Shown in pieces: positions 25,849 through 34,869 of a stretch of 64,000 bases of DNA (its first letter is position 1; each line of letters begins with the position of its first letter). A program made the translations under genes and the position numbers. Below the pieces are notes generated by a model. It did no database searches, was not told where the DNA came from, and saw only the letters and a list, made by a program, of their open reading frames with translations. Location: positions 372,001-436,000 of the forward strand of contig UNRJ01000005.1 of the NCBI GenBank assembly GCA_900537125.1, read 5' to 3'. The stretch is from Rhodobacteraceae bacterium Alg238-R152. Its GTDB lineage: Bacteria; Pseudomonadota; Alphaproteobacteria; Rhodobacterales; Rhodobacteraceae.

Positions 25849-25885
25849 ATAGCGGGCGTAACCTCTTGGTCCGCGCGCCCGTTAT
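25849..25885 (-). terminator. Stem-loop after the VOC gene
   Basis: ATAGCGGGCG and CGCCCGTTAT can pair over ten bases with one G-T pair, just past the VOC stop codon on the minus strand. No long T run follows, so its action as a terminator is uncertain. Confidence 0.4.
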
Positions 25886-25887
25886 GA

Positions 25888-26304
25888 TCAGCCCACCTGC
25901 TGATGCACCTCAATCACATTGCCTTCAGGGTCTTGGAAAAACACCTGATGCCATTCTTTGGCAAATGCCGTGCCATAATCGGAATAGGGCACATCATTGG
26001 CCTCAAGCACCTTCAGGAACGCTGCCAGATCATCGGTGCGAAAGGCAATATGCCCGCGATCCACCGGGTTGATCACCTGCCCGTTTACAAACGCCACATC
26101 CAGCCGCCGCTCCGCTAAATGCATCTGCATATCCCCATCCGTGGCAAAGCGGATTTTGCCATCATAGCCGGTATTTTCATCCGCCTTGGTACGCGGAAAA
26201 TCTTCCTGCGGAATATCCGCCAATCCCAACACCTTGGTGTAGAAATCATGCAGCCGATCCACATCGCGAGAGACAAAATTGATGTGGTGGAATTCGAGTT
26301 TCAT
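25888..26304 (-). CDS. VOC-superfamily (glyoxalase-like) protein
   Basis: A 138-residue single-module VOC protein with two beta-alpha-beta units: FHHINFVSRDVDRLHDFYTK opens the first, RGHIAFRTDDLAAFLKVLE the second, and the end DPEGNVIEVHQQ carries the conserved Glu. Candidate metal ligands are the His near residue 6, the His of RGHIAF and that Glu. Members include dioxygenases, glyoxalases and resistance proteins; the substrate is not predictable. ATG at 26304 has AGGGA upstream; an in-frame extension looks non-coding. Confidence 0.87.
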   Translation of the reverse strand: MKLEFHHINFVSRDVDRLHDFYTKVLGLADIPQEDFPRTKADENTGYDGKIRFATDGDMQMHLAERRLDVAFVNGQVINPVDRGHIAFRTDDLAAFLKVLEANDVPYSDYGTAFAKEWHQVFFQDPEGNVIEVHQQVG

Positions 26305-26470
26305 GGCGCGGTCCCTACGTTTAGATCTGCAACGACCGGTATTGAGACCACTCCGCCACACAAATTCAAGCGCAAACCGATCCGATCACACGACCCCGCG
26401 ACATAAACCGTCGGCTGTATCCACCCGAGTTCAATTTTTGAGAAATATCGCGCCCACGCCGACGGTCAAA

Positions 26471-27046
26471 TCACGCCCCGCCAGACCCACTGGCCCGCTT
26501 CACCATCTGCTCTTGAAACGGCGGTTCGCCAAAGCTGCGAAACTCCCCCGTGTCTGAGTTAAACGCCCAACGCGCCACCAGCAGCTGATATTCTTTGGTG
26601 TACAATTCCTGCGCGTCCTCATCGTCTACCTCAGCAACACGCATGCGCCAGGATCCCTGCACCCGCGTCGGCAGGCGCACCTCTTTGCGCGCCGGTGTTT
26701 TCGCAACACGGTAGTTTGCGTTGTCCCACTTGCGTTTCAGAAGTGTCACCAGCTCGCCAGACTCACTTTTGCGACGCCCGGCAAAAATAACATCGACCTC
26801 TACGTCATGGACGTCTCGCTTCACCAACCCTTTGATGATGACGTCGCCCCGAGAATTTTTGCCAAACTTCGGAATCAGATCGACCACCAATTCCGTAGGT
26901 GGCTTCTTGAACAGCCCCCCATCTTCGTAATCCGGGGTGATCAAGGAGGGGGTATCGATGCGTTTCTTCAATGTCCTGTTCTCGCCGCTGTGTTGGGGAA
27001 TGCAACCGATAGTGCTGCGCCAATAGTCGCTGAAACGCCTTAACAA
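26471..27046 (-). CDS. Hypothetical protein
   Basis: Up to 191 residues, not recognised. It is soluble, rich in charged residues, with alternating hydrophobic stretches that suggest beta strands (TELVVDLIPKFG, RGDVIIKGLVK, VEVDVIFAGRR). There is no ATG near the expected beginning; TTG codons at 27046 and 26971 are the candidates, and I list the longer one without strong support. It stands alone between the VOC gene and the PLP enzyme gene. Confidence 0.6.
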   Translation of the reverse strand: MLRRFSDYWRSTIGCIPQHSGENRTLKKRIDTPSLITPDYEDGGLFKKPPTELVVDLIPKFGKNSRGDVIIKGLVKRDVHDVEVDVIFAGRRKSESGELVTLLKRKWDNANYRVAKTPARKEVRLPTRVQGSWRMRVAEVDDEDAQELYTKEYQLLVARWAFNSDTGEFRSFGEPPFQEQMVKRASGSGGA

Positions 27047-27204
27047 TTGATTGTCAGCCTGCGGCCAGACGCCACAGCCAGAGCAATTTTCCGGCAGTCA
27101 AATCTGTGCGGATCCGCACAACGGTGATTCCACGTCTCTCCAAATCGCCACCGTCGTAAAACAGCCGCGATACAGACGTAATACCGACACGAGAATTGTA
27201 CCCG

Positions 27205-28347
27205 CTACTGCCCCAAGGCCTGCCCCAAATCCGCGATCAAATCTCCGGCATTTTCCGCCCCCACAGAGATCCGCAACAACGTTTCCGGAATGCCAGTATG
27301 TGGCTCAATGGTATGGCGGTGCTCCACCAGGCTTTCGACCCCGCCCAAAGACGTCGCGCGGTGAAAGAGCTTCATCTTTCCAGCCACTTGCAATGCTGTC
27401 TCTTTATTTCCCCTCACAAGGAAAGACATCAGGAACCCCGCTCCGCCCGGCATCTGCGCCTTGGCAAGCTCGAATTGCGGATGGCTCTCCAATCCCGGAA
27501 ACAGTACGTGGTCAACTTTTGGGTGGTCTTCCAGAAACCGTGCTATTTTCATAGCGTTAGCCACCATACGCTCCACCCGCAACGCCATCGTGCGCATACC
27601 CCGCAACAGCAGCCACGCCTCAAACGGCCCCATCACCGCGCCCGCACTGGCCCGGTCCACTTCGATCTCTTTCCAGACCGGCGTGACCTCTTTGGTCACC
27701 AACACCCCCCCCAGCACATCGGAATGCCCATTGATCACCTTGGTGGTGGAATGCATCACCATATCTGCGCCTAATTTCAACGGGTTGGTTAGGATCGGAG
27801 AGGCCGCTGTGCTGTCCACTGCCAACAGCGCCCCGCAGCCTTCCGCTGCCTTTTTCGCCGCCGCAACATCGGTGATTTTCAACCAAGGGTTCGAAGGCGT
27901 CTCCACCCAAACCACATTGGCGGGCCCTTGGGCACAAACCGTTGCCAAAGCCTCTGTGTCACTTGCATCCACCTCGTCGATAACAATCTGACGCCGCTCA
28001 CAAAAATCCCGAATCCACTTGGTTGTATTCCAATAGATACCACTTTGCACAATCACCCGCCCGCCACAGGGTACAGTGCGAAACAAAGCAGCTATCGCCG
28101 CCATACCAGAGGGAAACAAAAGCGCCGCATCTCCACCTTCAAGTTGCGCCAATACAGCTTCTGCCTGACGCGCCACATCATTGTGAGGGCGGGCATAGAT
28201 ATTGTTTTCATTCAGAGGGTTGTAATTCTCATCCCGCGCGAAAGTGGTCGCCGGCTGAATCGGTGGCACCACACCACCGCTTTGCTGATCAATTGCGCCA
28301 CCGGCCTGCGCCAACAACGTCTCCGGCATCATGTCTTTGAATTCCAT
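27205..28347 (-). CDS. Cys/Met metabolism PLP-dependent enzyme (cystathionine gamma-synthase type)
   Basis: A 380-residue fold-type I PLP enzyme of the trans-sulfuration family. Visible marks are the phosphate and ring-binding region FPSGMAAIAALF, the PSNPWLKITDV segment, the Schiff-base Lys203 in HSTTKVINGHSDVLGG and TSLGGVESLVEHR near the end. It could be a cystathionine synthase or lyase, or methionine gamma-lyase; these cannot be separated by eye. ATG at 28347 follows AGGGGAAG. It is divergent from rluE with 86 bases between. Confidence 0.9.
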   Translation of the reverse strand: MEFKDMMPETLLAQAGGAIDQQSGGVVPPIQPATTFARDENYNPLNENNIYARPHNDVARQAEAVLAQLEGGDAALLFPSGMAAIAALFRTVPCGGRVIVQSGIYWNTTKWIRDFCERRQIVIDEVDASDTEALATVCAQGPANVVWVETPSNPWLKITDVAAAKKAAEGCGALLAVDSTAASPILTNPLKLGADMVMHSTTKVINGHSDVLGGVLVTKEVTPVWKEIEVDRASAGAVMGPFEAWLLLRGMRTMALRVERMVANAMKIARFLEDHPKVDHVLFPGLESHPQFELAKAQMPGGAGFLMSFLVRGNKETALQVAGKMKLFHRATSLGGVESLVEHRHTIEPHTGIPETLLRISVGAENAGDLIADLGQALGQ

Positions 28348-28433
28348 GGTCTTCCCCTCACGGTCTTGCCGCGCACCAGACCGCAGAGAATGCAAACTTG
28401 CAACCCCAGCGCACGCCCGTGTAGGAGGATGAC

Positions 28434-28982
28434 ATGACCCGCGTGATACTCTTCAACAAACCCTTCGATGTGCTGTCGCAATTCACCGACAAAGGCCTCG
28501 ATGGTAGCAAACGCCGCACCTTGTCGGACTTTGTCGACGTGCCCAAAGTCTATCCCGCAGGCCGTTTGGACCGAGACAGCGAAGGATTGATGGTGCTCAC
28601 CGATGACGGAAAGCTCCAGGCCCGCATCGCTGACCCGCGCCACAAAACGGCCAAGACCTATTGGGTGCAGGTTGAGGGGGAACCCGACGATGCGGCGCTC
28701 ACGGCGCTATGCAAAGGGGTCGAGTTGAAAGACGGACTTACCAAACCTGCGAAAGCGCAACGCATTGACGAACCAGTAAATCTTTGGCCCCGCACCCCGC
28801 CTGTCAGGTTCCGAAAATCAGTCCCCGATTGCTGGATATCGCTGACAATCCGCGAGGGCCGCAACCGTCAGGTCCGCCGCATGACCGCTGCTGTTGGCCA
28901 TCCAACCTTGCGCCTTATCCGGGCACAGGTCGGAAATTGGACCCTTGATGGGCTAGAAACCGGGGCCTGGCGCGATGCCTAG
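28434..28982 (+). CDS. rluE: 23S rRNA pseudouridine synthase, RluE-like
   Basis: A 182-residue RsuA/RluE-type pseudouridine synthase without an S4 domain. It opens [13 protein letters not shown], has the catalytic Asp46 in [18 protein letters not shown] and the later [20 protein letters not shown]. The small size and missing S4 domain match RluE, which modifies U2457 (E. coli numbering) of 23S rRNA. TAGGAGGATGAC gives a strong ribosome site. Confidence 0.9.
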   Translation: MTRVILFNKPFDVLSQFTDKGLDGSKRRTLSDFVDVPKVYPAGRLDRDSEGLMVLTDDGKLQARIADPRHKTAKTYWVQVEGEPDDAALTALCKGVELKDGLTKPAKAQRIDEPVNLWPRTPPVRFRKSVPDCWISLTIREGRNRQVRRMTAAVGHPTLRLIRAQVGNWTLDGLETGAWRDA

Positions 28983-29085
28983 TGCATCAATCGCTTTTCC
29001 TGTGGATAAACACAACATATAGTAGACACCAACAAACCCGCGCCGTAAGAGCCGCGGCATTGGAACACGAGCAGGGACAACGGGC

Positions 29086-29895
29086 ATGGCACATATCATT
29101 GTGGTCGGAAACGAGAAGGGCGGCGCAGGCAAATCCACCCTGTCGATGCACATCGCCACCGCGCTTGCGCGCATGGGTCACAAGGTGGGCGGTATTGACC
29201 TCGACCTGCGCCAAAAAAGTTTTGGCAGCTACGTCGCCAATCGACGAAAGTTTCTACAGAAAGCCGGTCTCGACCTGCCCAGCCCGAACTATCACGACCT
29301 GCCGGAAGTTGATCAAAGCACGCTGCAACCGGGCGAAAACGTCTATGACCACCGCCTCTCAGCAGCCGTCTCGATGCTGGAGCCGGACAACGACTTTATC
29401 CTAATCGATTGCCCCGGTTCCCACACCCGATTGAGCCAAGTGGCACACTCTCTGGCCGACACTTTGGTGACCCCGCTAAACGACAGCTTTGTCGATTTTG
29501 ACCTCCTCGCCAAAGTGGATGCGGACGCCGAAAAAATCATCGGCCCCTCGGTCTACTCGGAGATGGTCTGGAATGCCCGCCAACTGCGCGCGCAGGCTGG
29601 TCTCAAGCCGATCGACTGGATTGTGATGCGCAACCGGATGGGCGCGCAACAGATGGTCAACAAAGAGAAAATGGGCAAAGCACTCGACCGCCTGGCCAAA
29701 CGCATCGGCTTTCGTGTCGCGCCTGGTTTCAACGAGCGTGTGGTCTTTCGCGAGCTGTTTCCACGGGGTCTGACGTTGCTGGATCTGCGTGACATTGGCG
29801 TGAAGCAGCTCAACATCTCCAACGTGGCTGCCCGGCAAGAATTGCGGGACCTGATTAAGGCGCTGAACCTGCCCGGTGTCTCGATAGATTTCTAA
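29086..29895 (+). CDS. mipZ: Division plane positioning ATPase MipZ
   Basis: A 269-residue ParA/MinD-type ATPase. It opens HIIVVGNEKGGAGKSTLSMH with the deviant Walker A (Lys11, Lys16) and has IDLDLRQKSF, ILIDCPGS and DSFVDFDLLAKVD, matching Caulobacter MipZ, as does the later GFNERVVFRELFPRGLTLLD. MipZ dimers on DNA form a gradient that keeps FtsZ away from the poles. The exosortase gene begins four bases after its stop, an odd partner that may share its transcript. Confidence 0.95.
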   Translation: MAHIIVVGNEKGGAGKSTLSMHIATALARMGHKVGGIDLDLRQKSFGSYVANRRKFLQKAGLDLPSPNYHDLPEVDQSTLQPGENVYDHRLSAAVSMLEPDNDFILIDCPGSHTRLSQVAHSLADTLVTPLNDSFVDFDLLAKVDADAEKIIGPSVYSEMVWNARQLRAQAGLKPIDWIVMRNRMGAQQMVNKEKMGKALDRLAKRIGFRVAPGFNERVVFRELFPRGLTLLDLRDIGVKQLNISNVAARQELRDLIKALNLPGVSIDF

Positions 29896-29899
29896 GACC

Positions 29900-31489
29900 A
29901 TGACATCGCGCGGCCAAGCGACCCAAGCTCCCGCCCGACCAACGCGCCTCATGACCATGGCAGCTTTGGCCGTTGCGGAATTGCTTCTGGTCATTCTAGC
30001 TTATCAAGTCATGGCTTCCATCGAATGTCGCCAGACCGAGATCGAAGCCGCCTGTCGCGCCCTGCGGTCGATGACCGCGCGTGGCCTGGCCGTGCTCACG
30101 GTGATGGCGCTGTATTTCTGGTTGAGGCCACACGCTTACCGCGCCCTCACGGACCGCACCGCAGACCAGCCTGGCCACCGTATGTGGTTGTTGGGTCACC
30201 TCTTGGGGTTGGCCCTGATTTTCTCGCCACTTCCTCTGTTTGGAGCTGCGGAAATCTCCCGCGCCTTCACACCAACCCTTATTTTGCTGACAACAGGTGG
30301 CGTGCTTACCGCTGCAGGCGCGGTTTTTTGGGTCACCTCCGCATCCACTTGGCGCAACTGGATGCGCAATGACAGTTACCTACTGCCCTTGGCCCTTCTA
30401 ATCGGCTTTCTGGTCCCGGACCTCGCAGACCTGATGCGCCCCTTGTGGGAATGGAGCACACTCAGCAGCCTGACTTTCTTCTTGGTCTTTTTGGTTCTGA
30501 CTCTCAGCGGGTTTGACGTCGGCGTGCACCCGCCCACCTACGAGATCGGTGTCGAAGGTTTTTGGGTGCAAATCGCCAGCCAGTGCTCCGGTGTTGAGGG
30601 CATTGCGCTGATCACCATCTTTATGGGCTTCTACGCCACGCTCATGCGTTTGGACCTGCGCCAAAAACGTTTCTGGCTCATCCTGTTTCCTTTGGCGGTA
30701 CTGGCAAGCTGGCTCTTTAACATCCTGCGCATTGCCATCCTGATTGTGATCGGCGCACGGGTGTCCCCGGAACACGCGCTCAACGGGTTTCACTCCTACG
30801 CTGGTTGGCTGATGTTCACGGCTTTGGCATTGGGCATTGTCTTGATCGCCCATCGCGCACAATGGCTGCACCGTGCGCCACTGCCCAAACATACAACTGC
30901 CCCCCTCCGCGAGGATTCTTTGGCAGCCAAGATAGTGCCGTTCATTGTGATGATGATGTCTGGAGTGTTTGTCTCCGCCTTCTGGCCCGAGCCCGATGCA
31001 GGCTACCCAATCCGCGCCGCTCTCATGGCTTTGGCGCTGCTTTTCTTCTTCCCAGCCCTCTGTCTGGTCTGGCGCAAACCTTCTTTGGAATCCGTTGCGG
31101 TTGGCCTTGTGATTGGTGTTGCCTGGATTATCACCGCGCCGACACAAAACCTCCCAATCACAGAGACACCTACCGTTGTCTGGATTGCCACCCGCCTGCT
31201 TGGCACAATTCTGTTGGTGCCAATCATCGAAGAGCTGTTCTTTCGCGGCTACGTGCTGCGCCGCCTGCACCGGGACAATGTGCTCTGGACAGTTGCTGCT
31301 GTTGCCATTTCCAGCCTGCTGTTTGGCCTGATGCACGACCGTTTGTTCGCAGGCACGCTGGCAGGTGTGGCCTTTGGCCTTCTCTACTTGCGCCGCTCAG
31401 AAACCAGCGACGCCATTGCCGCGCATGTGATAGCCAACGCCACCATCGCAATTGTGGCCCTACTGACAGCAAAATGGGCGCTCATCTGA
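29900..31489 (+). CDS. xrtE: Exosortase E fused to CPBP/CAAX protease (XrtE, VPEID-CTERM system)
   Basis: A 529-residue integral membrane protein with two enzyme halves. The N-terminal half is an exosortase with the catalytic triad Cys229 (SQCSGVEG), Arg277 (NILRIA) and His298 (FHSYAGW). The C-terminal half is a CPBP intramembrane protease with Glu444-Glu445 and Arg449 (EELFFRG), His479 (FGLMHDRLF) and His509/Asn513 (HVIANA). This fusion is the known exosortase E/protease type that recognises VPEID-CTERM proteins. A VPEID-CTERM gene lies convergent 37 bases away. The start is the ATG four bases after mipZ; another ATG at 29951 is possible. Confidence 0.94.
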   Translation: MTSRGQATQAPARPTRLMTMAALAVAELLLVILAYQVMASIECRQTEIEAACRALRSMTARGLAVLTVMALYFWLRPHAYRALTDRTADQPGHRMWLLGHLLGLALIFSPLPLFGAAEISRAFTPTLILLTTGGVLTAAGAVFWVTSASTWRNWMRNDSYLLPLALLIGFLVPDLADLMRPLWEWSTLSSLTFFLVFLVLTLSGFDVGVHPPTYEIGVEGFWVQIASQCSGVEGIALITIFMGFYATLMRLDLRQKRFWLILFPLAVLASWLFNILRIAILIVIGARVSPEHALNGFHSYAGWLMFTALALGIVLIAHRAQWLHRAPLPKHTTAPLREDSLAAKIVPFIVMMMSGVFVSAFWPEPDAGYPIRAALMALALLFFFPALCLVWRKPSLESVAVGLVIGVAWIITAPTQNLPITETPTVVWIATRLLGTILLVPIIEELFFRGYVLRRLHRDNVLWTVAAVAISSLLFGLMHDRLFAGTLAGVAFGLLYLRRSETSDAIAAHVIANATIAIVALLTAKWALI

Positions 31490-31497
31490 GCGCCCAT
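31474..31497. terminator. Bidirectional hairpin between xrtE and its substrate gene
   Basis: ATGGGCGCTC and GAGCGCCCAT form a perfect ten-pair stem with an ATCT loop. The xrtE stop codon lies in the loop and right arm. T runs are short on both strands, so termination would be modest. Confidence 0.6.
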
Positions 31498-31526
31498 CTA
31501 TGTTTCTTCAGCCTGTTGAGACTGGC

Positions 31527-31796
31527 CTAATTTTGTTTTTGACGACGACGGCGCAGTTCCCAAACCAGCGCCAGCGTGGCAAGCACAGCTGCCACAGCCA
31601 AAAGCCCAGCACCTGCATCGATTTCCGGAACAGCGTTTGAACCACCACCGGTGTTATCGCCACCGCTGCCGCCGCCCCACCAGCGCCACCACCAACCGGA
31701 CCAGCTGCCAGAATCCTGCGCAAAAGCTGCAGGCGCGTTAAGCATCACTGTCAAAGCTGCGACAATTGCAGCATTCGCTTTGTTCATCAGACCCAT
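31527..31796 (-). CDS. VPEID-CTERM sorting-domain protein, tryptophan/glycine-rich
   Basis: An 89-residue precursor. A signal peptide ends near Ala26 (NAPAAFA/QDSG). The exported middle is only about 29 residues: SGSWSGWWWRWWGGGSGG and more glycine. Then comes the sorting signal VPEIDAGAG (residues 56-64), a membrane helix and the basic tail RRRR. This is the layout of a VPEID-CTERM exosortase substrate. I chose ATG at 31796 because GGGAG lies seven bases before it; an ATG eight codons upstream is open too. Convergent with xrtE. Confidence 0.88.
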   Translation of the reverse strand: MGLMNKANAAIVAALTVMLNAPAAFAQDSGSWSGWWWRWWGGGSGGDNTGGGSNAVPEIDAGAGLLAVAAVLATLALVWELRRRRQKQN

Positions 31797-32005
31797 AAGA
31801 AAACTCCCGGACCTATCCATTTTTATTGCGCTAAAAATGCCATACGAAACCTACTCAACTCAAGCAATTTGCTGCCATTGCACTGTATTAGTCCAGCCCA
31901 GCCGCTCATTGTTGCGATGCTCAACACAATGGCGCGCGCACCACCATACTGTCGCCACCCTGTCATGATCCAAACCGCGAATCACCTTATCGGCGAGTCC
32001 CGCGA

Positions 32006-32443
32006 TCAGAGTCGCCCCGCCAATTTGAGCAGCATTGCCTTTAGCACCCGCATTTCATCGTCTGAAAGTTTGACCTGCAAGCTGCTCTCGTATTCTTGCG
32101 CCACCTCGCGAAGGTCACGATACACTTTTTCTCCCACAGGCGTGAGCTCCAGCCACTCCACCCGCCGGTCGTCTTCGCTGCGCGCACGTTTCACCAAGCG
32201 TCGGTCCGCCAATCGCTGCACCGCCCGACTGACTTTGGTTTTATGCACCTTACCTTTGGCCCCAATCTCGGTGGCGGTCAGTCGCCCAAAAATCCCAAGA
32301 TGAAACAGCACCCGCCACTCGCTGCGCAACAGCCCATAGCGATCTTTGTAGATCTGTTGAAAGCCAAGGCTGGCCTCTTCTGCTGCTTGATTGAGCAAAT
32401 AGGGCAGAAAAGCCTGCAAGTCGAAGTCATCAGGTTTTGTCAT
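32006..32443 (-). CDS. MarR-family regulator of the homogentisate genes (putative)
   Basis: A 145-residue MarR protein: [20 protein letters not shown] leads into the recognition part [22 protein letters not shown], then the wing [19 protein letters not shown]. It is divergent from hmgA with 79 bases between the start codons, and a TAGTT-N8-AACTA dyad lies there. MarR-type repressors of homogentisate genes are known from other proteobacteria, so this is the likely controller. AGGAGG sits 11 bases before the ATG. Confidence 0.88.
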   Translation of the reverse strand: MTKPDDFDLQAFLPYLLNQAAEEASLGFQQIYKDRYGLLRSEWRVLFHLGIFGRLTATEIGAKGKVHKTKVSRAVQRLADRRLVKRARSEDDRRVEWLELTPVGEKVYRDLREVAQEYESSLQVKLSDDEMRVLKAMLLKLAGRL

Positions 32444-32466
32444 TTTGCGCGCGTCCTCCTGCTTGT

Positions 32467-32484
32467 TAGTTACAAAAACAACTA
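32467..32484. promoter_or_regulatory. TAGTT-N8-AACTA dyad in the hmgA/marR promoter
   Basis: TAGTTACAAAAACAACTA contains exact inverted arms TAGTT and AACTA. It lies midway between the divergent MarR and hmgA starts and is the natural operator for the MarR protein. The link is inferred from position and symmetry. Confidence 0.55.
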
Positions 32485-32522
32485 TTACCACCGCAACCAA
32501 ATTCGAACTCAGGAGCGACCAC

Positions 32523-33878
32523 ATGACCAAGCACTCTGTTCCGACCCGCATGCAGAAGGCCCCTTCGATGGCGGGCCCACACGAAGGCTACATGCCCGGT
32601 TTTGGCAATGACTATGAAACCGAGGCCCTGCCGAATGCCCTGCCACAAGGCATGAACAGCCCGCAGAAATGCAATTACGGCCTCTATGGCGAGCAGCTCT
32701 CTGGCACCGCCTTCACCGCCGAAAATGTCGAACGCACATGGTGTTACCGCATCCGACCTTCGGTGAAGCACAACAACCGCTATGAGAAAATCGACGTGCC
32801 CTATTGGCAATCCGCCCCCAACGTCGATCCGGATCTGGGCAGCTTAGGCCAATATCGCTGGAACCCGGTGCCCCACACCGAAGAAGCGCTGACCTGGATC
32901 ACCGGCTTGCGCACGATGACATCCGCCGGGGACGTGAACACACAGGTTGGCATGGCCACGCACATCTACCTGGTGAACACCTCAATGGAGGATGATTACT
33001 TCTTCTCCGCCGATTCCGAACTACTGGTTGTCCCCCAAGAAGGTGTGCTGCGCTTCTCAACCGAGCTGGGCATCATCGACGTGGAACCCAAAGAGATTGC
33101 CATCCTGCCCCGTGGGCTAGTGTACCGCGTCGAAGTGCTCGACGGTCCGGCCCGTGGTTTTGTCTGCGAAAACTATGGCCAAAAGTTTGAACTGCCCGGT
33201 CGCGGCCCCATTGGCGCCAACTGCATGGCCAACCCGCGTGACTTCAAAGCCCCTGTTGCGGCCTATGAAGACCGCGAAGTGCCCTCCACCGTAACCGTCA
33301 AATGGTGTGGTCAATTCCACCGCGCCAATATTGATCAGTCGCCCTTGGACGTTGTCGCTTGGCACGGCAACTACGCCCCGGTGAAATACGACCTGCGCAC
33401 CTATTGTCCGGTTGGCGCCATCCTGTTTGACCACCCAGACCCGTCGATCTTCACCGTGTTGACCGCGCCCTCAGGCCAACCAGGCACAGCCAACATCGAC
33501 TTTGTCTTGTTCCGCGAGCGTTGGATGGTGGCCGAGGACACCTTCCGCCCGCCGTGGTACCACAAAAACCTCATGTCTGAGTTGATGGGCAACATCTACG
33601 GCCAGTATGACGCCAAACCGGAAGGCTTTGTTCCCGGCGGCATGAGCCTGCACAATATGATGATGCCACACGGCCCGGACAAAAACGCCTTTGAGGGTGC
33701 GTCTAACGCCAACCTTGGTCCGGACAAGCTCGACAACACCATGTCGTTTATGTTCGAAACCCGCTTCCCGCAGCACCTCACCAAATTTGCCGCCAACGAA
33801 GCGCCGGTGCAGGACGACTACATCGACTGCTGGACTGACATCGAAAAGAAGTTCGACGGCACCCCGGGCAAGAAGTAA
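32523..33878 (+). CDS. hmgA: Homogentisate 1,2-dioxygenase
   Basis: A 451-residue non-haem iron dioxygenase that opens the ring of homogentisate to maleylacetoacetate. Diagnostic stretches include [34 protein letters not shown], the jelly-roll part [17 protein letters not shown] and the C-terminal metal region with [19 protein letters not shown] and [12 protein letters not shown] (His and Glu ligands). ATG at 32523 has AGGAGCG upstream. It leads the aromatic catabolic cluster with fahA and maiA. Confidence 0.97.
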   Translation: MTKHSVPTRMQKAPSMAGPHEGYMPGFGNDYETEALPNALPQGMNSPQKCNYGLYGEQLSGTAFTAENVERTWCYRIRPSVKHNNRYEKIDVPYWQSAPNVDPDLGSLGQYRWNPVPHTEEALTWITGLRTMTSAGDVNTQVGMATHIYLVNTSMEDDYFFSADSELLVVPQEGVLRFSTELGIIDVEPKEIAILPRGLVYRVEVLDGPARGFVCENYGQKFELPGRGPIGANCMANPRDFKAPVAAYEDREVPSTVTVKWCGQFHRANIDQSPLDVVAWHGNYAPVKYDLRTYCPVGAILFDHPDPSIFTVLTAPSGQPGTANIDFVLFRERWMVAEDTFRPPWYHKNLMSELMGNIYGQYDAKPEGFVPGGMSLHNMMMPHGPDKNAFEGASNANLGPDKLDNTMSFMFETRFPQHLTKFAANEAPVQDDYIDCWTDIEKKFDGTPGKK

Positions 33879-33899
33879 GCTCATGTGGATGGGGGCGTT

Positions 33900-33945
33900 G
33901 CCCCCGTCACAGCACACTGTGACTCCCCCAGGATATTTCTGGAAA
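33900..33945 (+). repeat. Interspersed palindromic repeat, copy 2
   Basis: GCCCCCGTCACA, six bases, TGTGACTCCCCCAGGATATTT and CTGG match copy 1 at 7552-7596 on the other strand. Upstream GGGGGCGTT gives a further hairpin. It lies between hmgA and the MBL gene and may act as a partial terminator or processing site inside the operon. Confidence 0.75.
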
Positions 33946-33990
33946 GTGAATGAATTGGGGGCGTTTGACACCCTTTTTTTGAGAAGACAC

Positions 33991-34848
33991 ATGAGCGCGA
34001 ACCAAGTCACTCTTCTGGGCACCAAAGGTGGCCCTGCCATCAGACCCGGCACCCGCATGCCCACCTCTATTCTGGTTGAGATGGATGGCATGACCATTCT
34101 TGTGGACGCAGGCTTGGGCGTGAGCCGCGGGCTGTGTGATGCCGGTGTGGCCCTGACCGATCTGGATGCCATCCTGATCACCCACCTGCATTCCGACCAC
34201 TATCTGGAACTTGGCCCCCTCCTGCACACCGCCTGGACCGCAGGGCTAAACAAAACCATCCCAATTTACGGTCCTGAAGGGCTGGATCACTATTGGGCCG
34301 GGTTCCTCAACGCCATGTCCTTTGACGTGGAGCTGCGCCTGCGCGACGAAGGCCGCCCGGCACTGGAACCATTGGCTCAAATCCATGTGTTAGAGCCGGG
34401 TCAGATGGACCTTGGCCCGCTCAAACTCACCACCCTGCGCAACGCACATCCGCCCATCACCGACAGCTATGCGCTGCGGTTTGATGGCGCACAGTACAGC
34501 GTTGTACTCTCCGGCGACACCGCGCCAATTGCCGAAATGGTCGAACTTGCCAAAGGCGCCGACCTGCTGGTGCATGAGGCGATGTTGTCGGCAGGCATCG
34601 ACGCGCTCTGCGCCCGTGTGGGCAACGGTGACGACCGCCTGCGCATCCACCTGGAACGCAGCCACACCCCCGCCGCCGAAGCCGGCCGCATCGCCACCGA
34701 AGCAGGCGTCAAACAGCTCGCCCTCAACCATCTCGTCCCTTGTGACGATCCCAACTTCACCGAGACCCACTGGCAGGAAGAAACCTCCCGCACCTGGTCC
34801 GGCCCCCTCTTCATCGGCACCGACGGGATGTCCCTCCCGCTCGACTGA
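33991..34848 (+). CDS. MBL-fold metallohydrolase
   Basis: A 285-residue metallo-beta-lactamase fold protein. The canonical zinc motif ITHLHSDHYLELG is intact, with SGDTAPIAEM supplying the bridging Asp and a late HLVPCDD providing the last His. RNase Z/arylsulfatase-like features are seen (TSILVEMDGMTILVDAGLG). It sits between hmgA and fahA; a role in the pathway, such as hydrolysing a lactone or thioester side product, is possible but unproven. Confidence 0.88.
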   Translation: MSANQVTLLGTKGGPAIRPGTRMPTSILVEMDGMTILVDAGLGVSRGLCDAGVALTDLDAILITHLHSDHYLELGPLLHTAWTAGLNKTIPIYGPEGLDHYWAGFLNAMSFDVELRLRDEGRPALEPLAQIHVLEPGQMDLGPLKLTTLRNAHPPITDSYALRFDGAQYSVVLSGDTAPIAEMVELAKGADLLVHEAMLSAGIDALCARVGNGDDRLRIHLERSHTPAAEAGRIATEAGVKQLALNHLVPCDDPNFTETHWQEETSRTWSGPLFIGTDGMSLPLD

Positions 34849-34869
34849 CCGCACAAAAAGGAAACGCGC

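Noticed and set aside
30398-31336. 312-codon open frame antisense to xrtE
   Set aside because: Gln/His-rich shadow; xrtE has all catalytic residues in the other strand.
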